Assembly (NCBI GenBank): GCA_934446565.1
Contig: CAKSEO010000043.1
Coordinates: forward strand, 1 to 20,063
Length of the DNA: 20,063 nucleotides
Direction of reading: 5' to 3'
Source: an uncultured Oscillospiraceae bacterium
GTDB lineage: Bacteria; Bacillota; Clostridia; Oscillospirales; Ruminococcaceae
How positions within the stretch are numbered: the stretch's first letter is position 1; every line of letters starts with the position of its first letter. Shown one piece after another: positions 14,568-20,063 of this stretch. The notes under the pieces were generated by a model. It saw only the letters and a program-made list of their open reading frames with translations, was not told the origin of the DNA and made no database searches. Position numbers and translations under genes: made by a program.

Positions 14568-15470
14568 ATGGTTTACACAGTCACATTCAATCCGGCTGTT
14601 GATTACATCGTGCATACAAAACAGCTCATTGCCGGAGCGACCAACCGCTCTGACAGCGAGGAGATATACTTCGGCGGCAAGGGTATCAACGTTTCGATAG
14701 TGCTCAGCGAGCTCGGCGTTAAGTCCAAAGCGCTGGGATTCGTCGCAGGATTCACCGGCGAGGCTATCGAAAAGGGCGTTGCTGAAAAGGGCATCGACGC
14801 CGAATTCGTTCATCTGAACGAGGGATTCTCCCGAATAAACGTCAAGATAAAATCCGGCGAGGAAACAGAGCTCAACGGTCAGGGTCCTAAGATAACCGAC
14901 GAGGCTATCAGGGAGCTCTACGCAAAGCTCGACGAGATCCAGGACGGAGACACGCTGGTGCTGGCAGGCTCTATCCCCTCATCTCTCCCGGCGGATATCT
15001 ACGAGCGGATACTTGAACGCCTGAGCGGAAAGAAGATACGCGCGGTCGTTGACGCAACTAAGGATCTCCTGCTGAACGTCCTGAAATACAAGCCATTCCT
15101 GATAAAGCCGAACAATTTTGAGCTTGGCGAGATATTCGGCGTTGAGATGAAAACCACCGAGGATATCGTGAAGTACGCAGGAAAGCTCAAGGAAATGGGC
15201 GCGCAGAATGTGCTCGTTTCAATGGCAGGAGATGGCGCGGTGCTGCTTGACGAGAACGGCAAGACCCATGTCTGCGGCGTGTGCAGCGGCAAGGTCAAGA
15301 ACTCCGTCGGCGCAGGCGATTCAATGGTGGCGGGATTCGTTGCCGGATGTGAAAAGGGCGACTACGAATACGCGCTGAAGCTCGGCACGGCTTCCGGCGG
15401 CGCAACGGCGTTCTCCGAGGGACTTGCGGAAAAAGATAAGATATTTGAACTCCTGGAACAATTGAACTGA
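14568..15470 (+). CDS. fruK: 1-phosphofructokinase
   Basis: PfkB/ribokinase-family sugar kinase, 300 aa, that converts fructose-1-phosphate and ATP to fructose-1,6-bisphosphate. The N-terminal MVYTVTFNPAVDYIV matches the 1-phosphofructokinase signature. The sugar-binding GGKGINVS is at about 37-44, and the C-terminal PfkB motif NSVGAGDSMVAGF holds the catalytic Asp of GAGD. I chose the ATG at 14568: AAGGAGG lies 8 nt upstream at the end of fruR, and the family-conserved sequence starts at this methionine. A longer frame from 14499 only reads through fruR in another frame. Together with EIIABC and FruR it forms the standard fructose catabolic module, and the one-base gap to fruR implies coupled translation. 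Confidence 0.95.
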   Translation: MVYTVTFNPAVDYIVHTKQLIAGATNRSDSEEIYFGGKGINVSIVLSELGVKSKALGFVAGFTGEAIEKGVAEKGIDAEFVHLNEGFSRINVKIKSGEETELNGQGPKITDEAIRELYAKLDEIQDGDTLVLAGSIPSSLPADIYERILERLSGKKIRAVVDATKDLLLNVLKYKPFLIKPNNFELGEIFGVEMKTTEDIVKYAGKLKEMGAQNVLVSMAGDGAVLLDENGKTHVCGVCSGKVKNSVGAGDSMVAGFVAGCEKGDYEYALKLGTASGGATAFSEGLAEKDKIFELLEQLN

Positions 15471-15517
15471 TAGGATAAACGGACAAGTTACGGATAATAA
15501 TACGAGGAGGAAATGAC

Positions 15518-17440
15518 ATGAGAATAGTTGATCTTCTGAATAAAGACAGCATTCTTCTTGGCGGCGCACCCACAAGCAAATCCGAAGCTATAGACATGCT
15601 GGTAGACCTACAGGTAAAGGGCGGAAATATTGCAGACAAGGAAGCCTACAAAAAGGGCATACTCGCCCGCGAAGCGATGAGCTCCACCGCAGTCGGAGAG
15701 GGCATCGCGATACCCCACGCCAAGAGCGAAGCGGTAAAGGCTCCGTCACTTGCGGCGATGACAGTTCCCGGCGGCATTGACTACGAGGCTATGGACGACG
15801 AGCCGTCAAACCTGCTGTTCATGATAGCTGCTCCGAATAACGGCGACGTTCATCTTGAGGTGCTCTCAAGGCTGATGACGCTGCTGATGGACGAGGATTT
15901 CCGCGCAAAGCTCCTCGCTGCCGACAGCAAGGAGAGCTTCCTGGCGGCTATAGACGCAGCTGAGAAAGAAAAGTACCCTGACGAGCCTGTGACAAAGCCT
16001 GAAGTCTCTACGGGGAACAGCTACAGAGTGCTCGCAGTGACCGCCTGCCCGACCGGTATCGCGCACACCTACATGGCGGCGGAAGCGCTCGAAAAGGCGG
16101 GAAAGCGGCTGGGTATCTCCATCAAGGTGGAGACCAACGGCTCCGGCGGCGCTAAGAACATCCTCACTCCCGATGAGATAGAACAGTGCGACGGTATCAT
16201 CGTTGCCGCCGATAAGACCGTAGAAATGGCACGGTTCAACGGCAAGAAGGTCATCGCGACAAAGGTTTCCGACGGTATCAAGATACCGGACGAGCTGATA
16301 AACCGCATTGTAGCCGGCGACGCTCCGGTTTACCATCACGAGGGCGGGAGCGGTTCGGCGGCTTCCTCCACAGGCAATGAAAGCTTCGGCAGAAAGCTGT
16401 ACAAGCACCTGATGAACGGCGTTTCCAATATGCTTCCGTTCACGGTCGCAGGCGGTATCTTCATCGCGCTGGCGTTCCTGATAGACACCATTGCAGGAGT
16501 TCAGCCCGGCGACAACTTCGGTACAGTAACTCCCGCAGCTGCGTGGTTCAAGACTATCGGCGGGTTCGCTTTCAATTTCATGGTCCCGGTACTCGCAGGC
16601 TACATCGGAAAGAGTATCGCTGACCGTCCCGGCTTCCTGGTAGGTCTGGTGGGAGGTTATCTCGCGACCACAGGCTCGACATTCGCAAGCGTTGGCGGCG
16701 CAATGCCGTCCGGATTCCTTGGCGCGCTGCTGGCGGGCTTTGCAGGCGGTTTTATAATGCTGGGTCTCGAGAAGCTCTGCGATAAAATGCCAAAGGCGCT
16801 CAACGGTATCAAGCCGGTGCTGATATATCCGCTCGCGGGTCTCGGTATCATTGCGGTCGTTATGTGCGCGATAAATCCGTTCATGGGCATGATAAACACC
16901 GGCATCTCCGACTTCCTCCACAATATGGGAAGCAGCAGTAAGATACTTCTCGGCGTGGTACTCGGCGCGATGATGTCTATTGACATGGGCGGTCCGTTCA
17001 ACAAGGCGGCTTATGTATTCGGTACTGCGGCTATCGCGGCTGGCAGCTATGATATCATGGCGGCGGTAATGGTCGGCGGTATGGTTCCTCCGATAGCTAT
17101 CGCGCTTTCCACAACGTTCTTTAAGAACAGATGGACTGAGGAGGAGCGCAAGAGCGGTCCTGTCAACTATATCATGGGACTTAGCTTCATCACAGAGGGC
17201 GCTATCCCCTACGCTGCGGCTGACCCGCTGAGAGTCATCCCGGCATGCATGGTCGGCGCAGGTCTGGCAGGCGGACTTTCCATGGCGTTCAACTGCACGC
17301 TCATGGCTCCGCACGGCGGTATCTTCGTATTCGCAGTGGTCGGTAACTGGGCAATGTACCTGGTTGCGCTTGCAGCGGGTTCCATCGTTGGAATGCTCCT
17401 GCTGGCACTGCTCAAAAAGAAAAAGACGACTGCAAAGTGA
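15518..17440 (+). CDS. fruA: Fructose PTS permease EIIABC
   Basis: Membrane permease of 640 aa that imports fructose and phosphorylates it at C1, taking phosphate from HPr. Order of domains: EIIA (1-150) with phospho-His67 in GIAIPHAKSE; EIIB (168-268) with phospho-Cys177 in AVTACPTGIAHTYMAAEAL; a Gly/Ser-rich linker (275-288); and EIIC (290-635), multi-spanning, with FITEGAIPYAAADPLRVIP near 565 as the substrate-site loop. All three domains in one chain is the common Firmicutes form. Ribosome site AGGAGG lies 8 nt before the ATG. It follows fruK by 47 bp with no promoter or terminator seen, so it belongs to the same operon. Fructose is the expected sugar from the domain family and FruK; mannose-type sugars cannot be fully excluded. 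Confidence 0.95.
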   Translation: MRIVDLLNKDSILLGGAPTSKSEAIDMLVDLQVKGGNIADKEAYKKGILAREAMSSTAVGEGIAIPHAKSEAVKAPSLAAMTVPGGIDYEAMDDEPSNLLFMIAAPNNGDVHLEVLSRLMTLLMDEDFRAKLLAADSKESFLAAIDAAEKEKYPDEPVTKPEVSTGNSYRVLAVTACPTGIAHTYMAAEALEKAGKRLGISIKVETNGSGGAKNILTPDEIEQCDGIIVAADKTVEMARFNGKKVIATKVSDGIKIPDELINRIVAGDAPVYHHEGGSGSAASSTGNESFGRKLYKHLMNGVSNMLPFTVAGGIFIALAFLIDTIAGVQPGDNFGTVTPAAAWFKTIGGFAFNFMVPVLAGYIGKSIADRPGFLVGLVGGYLATTGSTFASVGGAMPSGFLGALLAGFAGGFIMLGLEKLCDKMPKALNGIKPVLIYPLAGLGIIAVVMCAINPFMGMINTGISDFLHNMGSSSKILLGVVLGAMMSIDMGGPFNKAAYVFGTAAIAAGSYDIMAAVMVGGMVPPIAIALSTTFFKNRWTEEERKSGPVNYIMGLSFITEGAIPYAAADPLRVIPACMVGAGLAGGLSMAFNCTLMAPHGGIFVFAVVGNWAMYLVALAAGSIVGMLLLALLKKKKTTAK

Positions 17441-17481
17441 AATAATTATAATAGAACAAAAGAAAGAGAAATCCACCCGAG

Positions 17482-17498
17482 GGGGGCGCAAAGCCCCC
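17482..17498 (+). other. Intergenic hairpin between fruA and ptsH
   Basis: GGGGGC (17482-17487) pairs with GCCCCC (17493-17498) around GCAAA. No T-run follows, so full termination is unlikely. It could act as a processing or mRNA-stability element that lets ptsH be expressed at a different level from fruA. No new promoter is obvious in this 88-bp gap. Confidence 0.5.
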
Positions 17499-17528
17499 GT
17501 ACATCAACACGACAAAGGAGAAATCATC

Positions 17529-17795
17529 ATGGTAACAAAGACAGTAGAAGTAAAGAACGCACAGGGTCTGCACATGCGTCCCGCTGGAATCCTCGCAGCA
17601 GAGATGAAGAAGTTCGCAGGCTGCACCGTGACCCTTAAGACCGCTGACAAGACCGCAAAGGCTTCCGCAGTTATGCAGATAATGGCGGCAGGTATCAAGT
17701 GCGGTACTCAGGTAGAGATCATCGCAGACGGCGAAAACGAGCAGGCGGCCCTCGATAAGGCTGTAGAGCTCTTCGAGAGCGGATTCGGAGAGTAA
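17529..17795 (+). CDS. ptsH: HPr phosphocarrier protein
   Basis: Small cytoplasmic phosphocarrier, 88 aa, which moves phosphate from Enzyme I to EIIA. The catalytic His15 is in AQGLHMRPAG. Ser46 (KASAVMQIMAAG) is the position phosphorylated by HPr kinase in Firmicutes, so a role in carbon catabolite control is plausible, though no hprK is in this window. Residue 16 is Met, where the classical HPr pattern has Ser, Thr, Ala or Val, and residue 20 is Gly. The start at 17529 has AAAGGAG 8 nt upstream and gives exact family numbering; a longer frame from 17364 lies within fruA and is not real. It sits between fruA and ptsI, separated from ptsI by a repeat element. Confidence 0.95.
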   Translation: MVTKTVEVKNAQGLHMRPAGILAAEMKKFAGCTVTLKTADKTAKASAVMQIMAAGIKCGTQVEIIADGENEQAALDKAVELFESGFGE

Positions 17796-17800
17796 TATAT

Positions 17801-17904
17801 AAATTCGGAATGCGGAATTAAGGCGTCCGCTTTGTGGACCGGACTTAAATAACCGCCGGAGTCGGCACCAGAATTCCGAATTCCGCATTCATAATTCCGA
17901 ATTT
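17801..17904. repeat. Inverted heptamer-repeat element between ptsH and ptsI
   Basis: The left arm (17801-17819) reads as heptamers AATTCGG, AATGCGG, AATT. The right arm (17871-17904), read on the minus strand, gives AATTCGG, AATTATG, AATGCGG, AATTCGG, AATTC. The arms can pair, with one 7-nt unit looped out. The interior holds two more small stems: GTCCG (17825-17829) with CGGAC (17840-17844), and GCCG (17855-17858) with CGGC (17863-17866). This resembles a MITE-like or REP-like intergenic element. In the ptsHI transcript it would form a large hairpin that could alter the HPr to Enzyme I ratio. Mobility is not shown; I see no clear target-site duplication. Confidence 0.65.
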
Positions 17905-17924
17905 AAAATGAACGGGGTGTTTGT

Positions 17925-19559
17925 ATGAAAAAGTATACCGGAAAGGGCGTATACGGCGCGATAGCAATAGGCTGCATTTCCGTGCTGAAAAAGAACGACG
18001 CCGCTGTCACCCGCATACATGTTGAGGATACCGCCGCCGAAAAGGCGCGCGTTGAGAAAGCGAAGCAGGCTGCTGCTGAGCAGCTCCAGGCTATTCACGA
18101 CAAGGCGCTTAAAGAGGTCGGCGAAACAAACGCGCAGATCTTCGAAATACACATAATGATGCTTGAGGACGAGGACTACAACGAATCCATCGCCAACATC
18201 ATCGATACACAGCAGGTCAACGCGGAATACGCTGTAGCAGTGACTTCCGACAATTTTGCAGAGATGTTTGCCGCAATGGATGACGCGTACATGCAGGCGC
18301 GTTCCGCTGACGTGCGGGATATCTCCAACCGCATCATCGCCAACCTGACGGGAACTGCGGACAGCTCCGCAGAATCCTCCGGCAGTATGATAGTATGCGC
18401 AGACGACCTCGCACCCAGCGAAACGGTCGCGCTTGACAAGGACAAGGTACTTGCTTTCGTTACGGCGCATGGTTCTTCCAACTCTCACACCGCTATCCTT
18501 GCGAGGAACATGAATATCCCGGCTATAATCGGCATGGGTGATGAGTTCCTGTCTGAGATATCATCAGGAACGACCGCGATAGTTGACGGCTACACAGGCG
18601 TCGTTATAGTCGATCCGGATGAAGCGACAGTTGCTGAGTACACTGCAAAACGCACCGCCGACGAGGAGAAAAAGCGCCTTCTTCAGGAACTCAAGGGCAA
18701 GGAGAACGTCACCGTTGACGGACGTAAGATAAACATATATGCCAACATCAGCGGTATCGACAATATCGGCGCTGTGCTTCTCAACGACGCGGGCGGCATA
18801 GGACTTTTCCGCAGTGAGTTCCTGTATCTTGAGAACAGCGACTATCCTACTGAGGAACAGCAGTTCCATGCGTACAAGCGCGTTCTTGAAAGCATGGCTG
18901 GCAAGAAGGTCATCATACGCACGCTGGATATCGGCGCAGACAAGCAGGTTGATTACTTCGGCCTGAAAAAGGAGGATAATCCCGCGCTTGGCTACCGCGC
19001 TATCCGTATCTGCCTTACCAGACCGGAGATATTCAAGACGCAGCTGCGCGCGCTGTACCGCGCCTCTGTTTTTGGAAATCTCGGAATAATGTTCCCGATG
19101 ATAACCAGCGTCCGCGAGGTAGAGCGTATCAAGGCGATATGCGAGGAAGTAAAGACAGAGCTCCACAATGACGGGATAGAATATTCCGACAAGATAGAGC
19201 TGGGTATTATGATCGAAACCCCTGCCGCTGCGTTGATAAGCGACAAGCTGGCTCAGATGGTGGACTTTTTCAGTGTAGGCACGAACGACCTCACGCAGTA
19301 CACTCTTGCCTGCGACCGCCAGAATCCTGATATCGAGGATTTCATTGATACTCACCACGAAGCAATACTCAGGCTCATTGAGATGAGTGCGGAAAACGCC
19401 CATAAGCACGGCGCGTGGATAGGTATCTGCGGGGAACTTGCGGCAGACACCTCTCTTACTGAAAGATTCCTCAGAATGGGGATAGACGAGCTTTCGGTAT
19501 CTCCGAGCTTTGTGCTGAAAGTGCGCGACGCGGTACGTCGAACCGACCTTTCCAAGTAA
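17925..19559 (+). CDS. ptsI: PTS Enzyme I (PEP-protein phosphotransferase)
   Basis: Cytoplasmic enzyme of 544 aa that takes phosphate from PEP and passes it to His15 of HPr. The N-terminal HPr-binding and phospho-His part has His188 in GSSNSHTAILARNMNIPAIIG. The C-terminal PEP-binding barrel contains GIGLFRSEFLY, the motif DFFSVGTNDLTQYTLACDR, and active-site Cys502 in IGICGELAAD, matching the E. coli numbering. It is about 30 residues shorter than the usual 570-575, with little beyond the barrel at the C-terminus. The residues before His188 are SSNS rather than the more common GGRTS. Ribosome site GGGGTG lies 5 nt before the ATG, just after the repeat element. Last gene of the operon, followed by a hairpin. 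Confidence 0.96.
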   Translation: MKKYTGKGVYGAIAIGCISVLKKNDAAVTRIHVEDTAAEKARVEKAKQAAAEQLQAIHDKALKEVGETNAQIFEIHIMMLEDEDYNESIANIIDTQQVNAEYAVAVTSDNFAEMFAAMDDAYMQARSADVRDISNRIIANLTGTADSSAESSGSMIVCADDLAPSETVALDKDKVLAFVTAHGSSNSHTAILARNMNIPAIIGMGDEFLSEISSGTTAIVDGYTGVVIVDPDEATVAEYTAKRTADEEKKRLLQELKGKENVTVDGRKINIYANISGIDNIGAVLLNDAGGIGLFRSEFLYLENSDYPTEEQQFHAYKRVLESMAGKKVIIRTLDIGADKQVDYFGLKKEDNPALGYRAIRICLTRPEIFKTQLRALYRASVFGNLGIMFPMITSVREVERIKAICEEVKTELHNDGIEYSDKIELGIMIETPAAALISDKLAQMVDFFSVGTNDLTQYTLACDRQNPDIEDFIDTHHEAILRLIEMSAENAHKHGAWIGICGELAADTSLTERFLRMGIDELSVSPSFVLKVRDAVRRTDLSK

Positions 19560-19568
19560 TATGAATTT

Positions 19569-19592
19569 GCCCCTGCCTGAAAAGGCAGGGGC
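19569..19592 (+). terminator. Hairpin ending the fru-pts operon
   Basis: A perfect 10-bp stem, 19569-19578 with 19583-19592, closed by a GAAA tetraloop. It starts 10 bp after the ptsI stop. The downstream sequence (ATGTGCTGTT) is not a proper T-run, so it may act as a weak terminator or a 3'-end stabiliser. Confidence 0.65.
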
Positions 19593-19661
19593 ATGTGCTG
19601 TTAGAAAGCTATAATGTACGCTTTTGCACACATCTGTTTTGTGACAGACTAAAACTTCATG

Positions 19662-19683
19662 CAATAACGCAAGGCGTTTATTG
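19662..19683 (-). terminator. Possible hairpin downstream of the small orphan ORF
   Basis: CAATAACGC (19662-19670) pairs with GCGTTTATTG (19674-19683), with one bulged T and a 3-nt loop. On the minus strand it follows the 79-aa ORF by about 26 bp and is followed by CATGAAGTTTTAG. It may be a weak terminator. The rest of 19593-19709 shows nothing I can identify. Confidence 0.3.
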
Positions 19684-19709
19684 GGCGGCATAATGCCTCT
19701 GAGCCGGGA

Positions 19710-19949
19710 TCATTCTTCAAGGTTTAGCTGCAATGCGATTATCTCATCATCGGCGGAGAAGCTCAGTCTTTCGGCGTTCAGCACGGCGCTTCCGTCTTCG
19801 GAAAGCAGAATGCTTGTATCAAGGTCGGTGTCGCTTCCTTCTGCTCTTGCAAACAGATAGTTTACACCATCTTTTATACAGCCGATCGGCATGTAATTAT
19901 GGTCTGTCGCTGTAGTCTGCCACGCAAAACGCAAAAAAAAGACAAGCAA
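19710..19949 (-). CDS. Small hypothetical ORF, possible gene remnant
   Basis: I do not recognise this protein. The last 60 or so residues (from DHNYMPIGCIKDG) have a balanced, acidic, protein-like composition and codon use like the rest of the window. The first 20 (MLVFFLRFAWQ) come from A/T-rich DNA next to a terminator and are doubtful. The 79-aa form starts at TTG (19949); an ATG at 19892 gives 60 aa. Neither has a good ribosome site. The frame stays open back to about 20053, through two hairpins, which suggests the true 5' part of a gene was lost or replaced. No signal peptide or known motif is seen. It could be a truncated gene end or a chance ORF. Confidence 0.3.
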   Translation of the reverse strand: MLVFFLRFAWQTTATDHNYMPIGCIKDGVNYLFARAEGSDTDLDTSILLSEDGSAVLNAERLSFSADDEIIALQLNLEE

Positions 19950-19952
19950 AAT

Positions 19953-19992
19953 ACAAAAAATCCGCCAGAGTAAAATTGGCTCTGGCGGATTT
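19953..19992 (-). terminator. Strong minus-strand terminator hairpin
   Basis: A perfect 13-bp stem, 19958-19970 (AAATCCGCCAGAG) with 19980-19992, around a 9-nt loop. On the minus strand it runs into TTTTTTGT, a good T-run. It probably ends a minus-strand gene that lies to the right of the window. Confidence 0.75.
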
Positions 19993-20002
19993 CAGCTTGT
20001 CG

Positions 20003-20042
20003 AAAAAGCCATCTTTCGTAGAAAAAAGAAAGAGGGCTTTTT
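20003..20042. terminator. Second hairpin with T-runs on both strands
   Basis: A 15-bp stem with one mismatch, 20003-20017 (AAAAAGCCATCTTTC) with 20028-20042, and a 10-nt loop. Both strands end in TTTTT, so it could terminate in either direction. It lies next to the hairpin at 19958-19992 and probably belongs to a gene outside the window. Positions 20043-20063 hold nothing that I can identify. Confidence 0.6.
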
Positions 20043-20063
20043 GAATATTAAGCAGTGAGGAAT

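Noticed and set aside
15866..17491. A 541-codon open frame antisense to fruA
   Set aside because: It is a mirror of fruA codon bias: rich in His, Arg, Cys and Tyr, with no domain, no ribosome site and no membrane or signal pattern. fruA itself has every expected motif.
17364..17528. Longer start for HPr inside fruA
   Set aside because: HPr numbering (His15, Ser46) and the AAAGGAG ribosome site fit the ATG at 17529.
18564..19691. A 375-codon open frame antisense to ptsI
   Set aside because: It shadows ptsI, has no recognisable motif, and runs past the operon-ending hairpin.
1..20063. CRISPR arrays, tRNA or rRNA genes, prophage or transposase genes, toxin-antitoxin or defence systems
   Set aside because: Looked for by eye on both strands; no regular spacer-repeat pattern, cloverleaf, or recognisable protein of these kinds was found.

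Overview
The window looks like a chromosomal segment of a low-to-mid GC Gram-positive anaerobe of the Clostridia, most likely a Ruminococcus-like fibre degrader. This rests on the CdaA/CdaR pair, SbcCD, Firmicutes-type HPr with a regulatory serine, two secreted GH5 glucanases of the kind common in cellulolytic Ruminococcus, and consensus TTGACA/TATAAT promoters with AGGAGG ribosome sites. The assignment is inference; there is no rRNA, tRNA, CRISPR array, integrase or transposase in view.

Left half, minus strand, read right to left from about 11317 to 107. A strong promoter (11368-11396) drives two tandem GH5 glucanases, one predicted lipoprotein and one predicted secreted enzyme. A hairpin follows, then sbcD and sbcC (TAA-ATG abutting). 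A consensus promoter at 4473-4501 then starts the c-di-AMP operon: cdaA (diadenylate cyclase), cdaR (YbbR-domain regulator, 4-bp overlap) and a FAD-dependent oxidoreductase abutting cdaR. The glmM gene that often follows cdaAR is absent. After a terminator comes a cysteine-rich 139-residue protein that I do not recognise, and its ribosome site lies in the terminator stem.

Right half, plus strand, 11553 to 19559. A promoter divergent from the GH5 promoter drives a single 654-residue protein that joins a complete MATE transporter to a cytidylate-kinase-like domain; a clean terminator follows. After about 300 bp of regulatory DNA comes a fructose phosphotransferase cluster: DeoR-family repressor (fruR), 1-phosphofructokinase (fruK), fused EIIABC permease (fruA), HPr (ptsH) and Enzyme I (ptsI), ended by a hairpin. 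All phosphotransfer residues are present: EI His188, HPr His15, EIIA His67, EIIB Cys177. The operon could therefore carry phosphate from PEP to fructose, and fructose-1-phosphate to fructose-1,6-bisphosphate, without other genes. Five tandem 10-bp repeats just after the fru -10 box are the probable FruR operator. An inverted heptamer-repeat element of about 104 bp sits between ptsH and ptsI.

Right edge, 19560 to 20063. There is a small, possibly remnant minus-strand ORF and two strong hairpins. Nothing here is clearly a new system. The items most worth checking are the MATE-kinase fusion, the fru iterons, the ptsH-ptsI repeat element and the cysteine-rich orphan.
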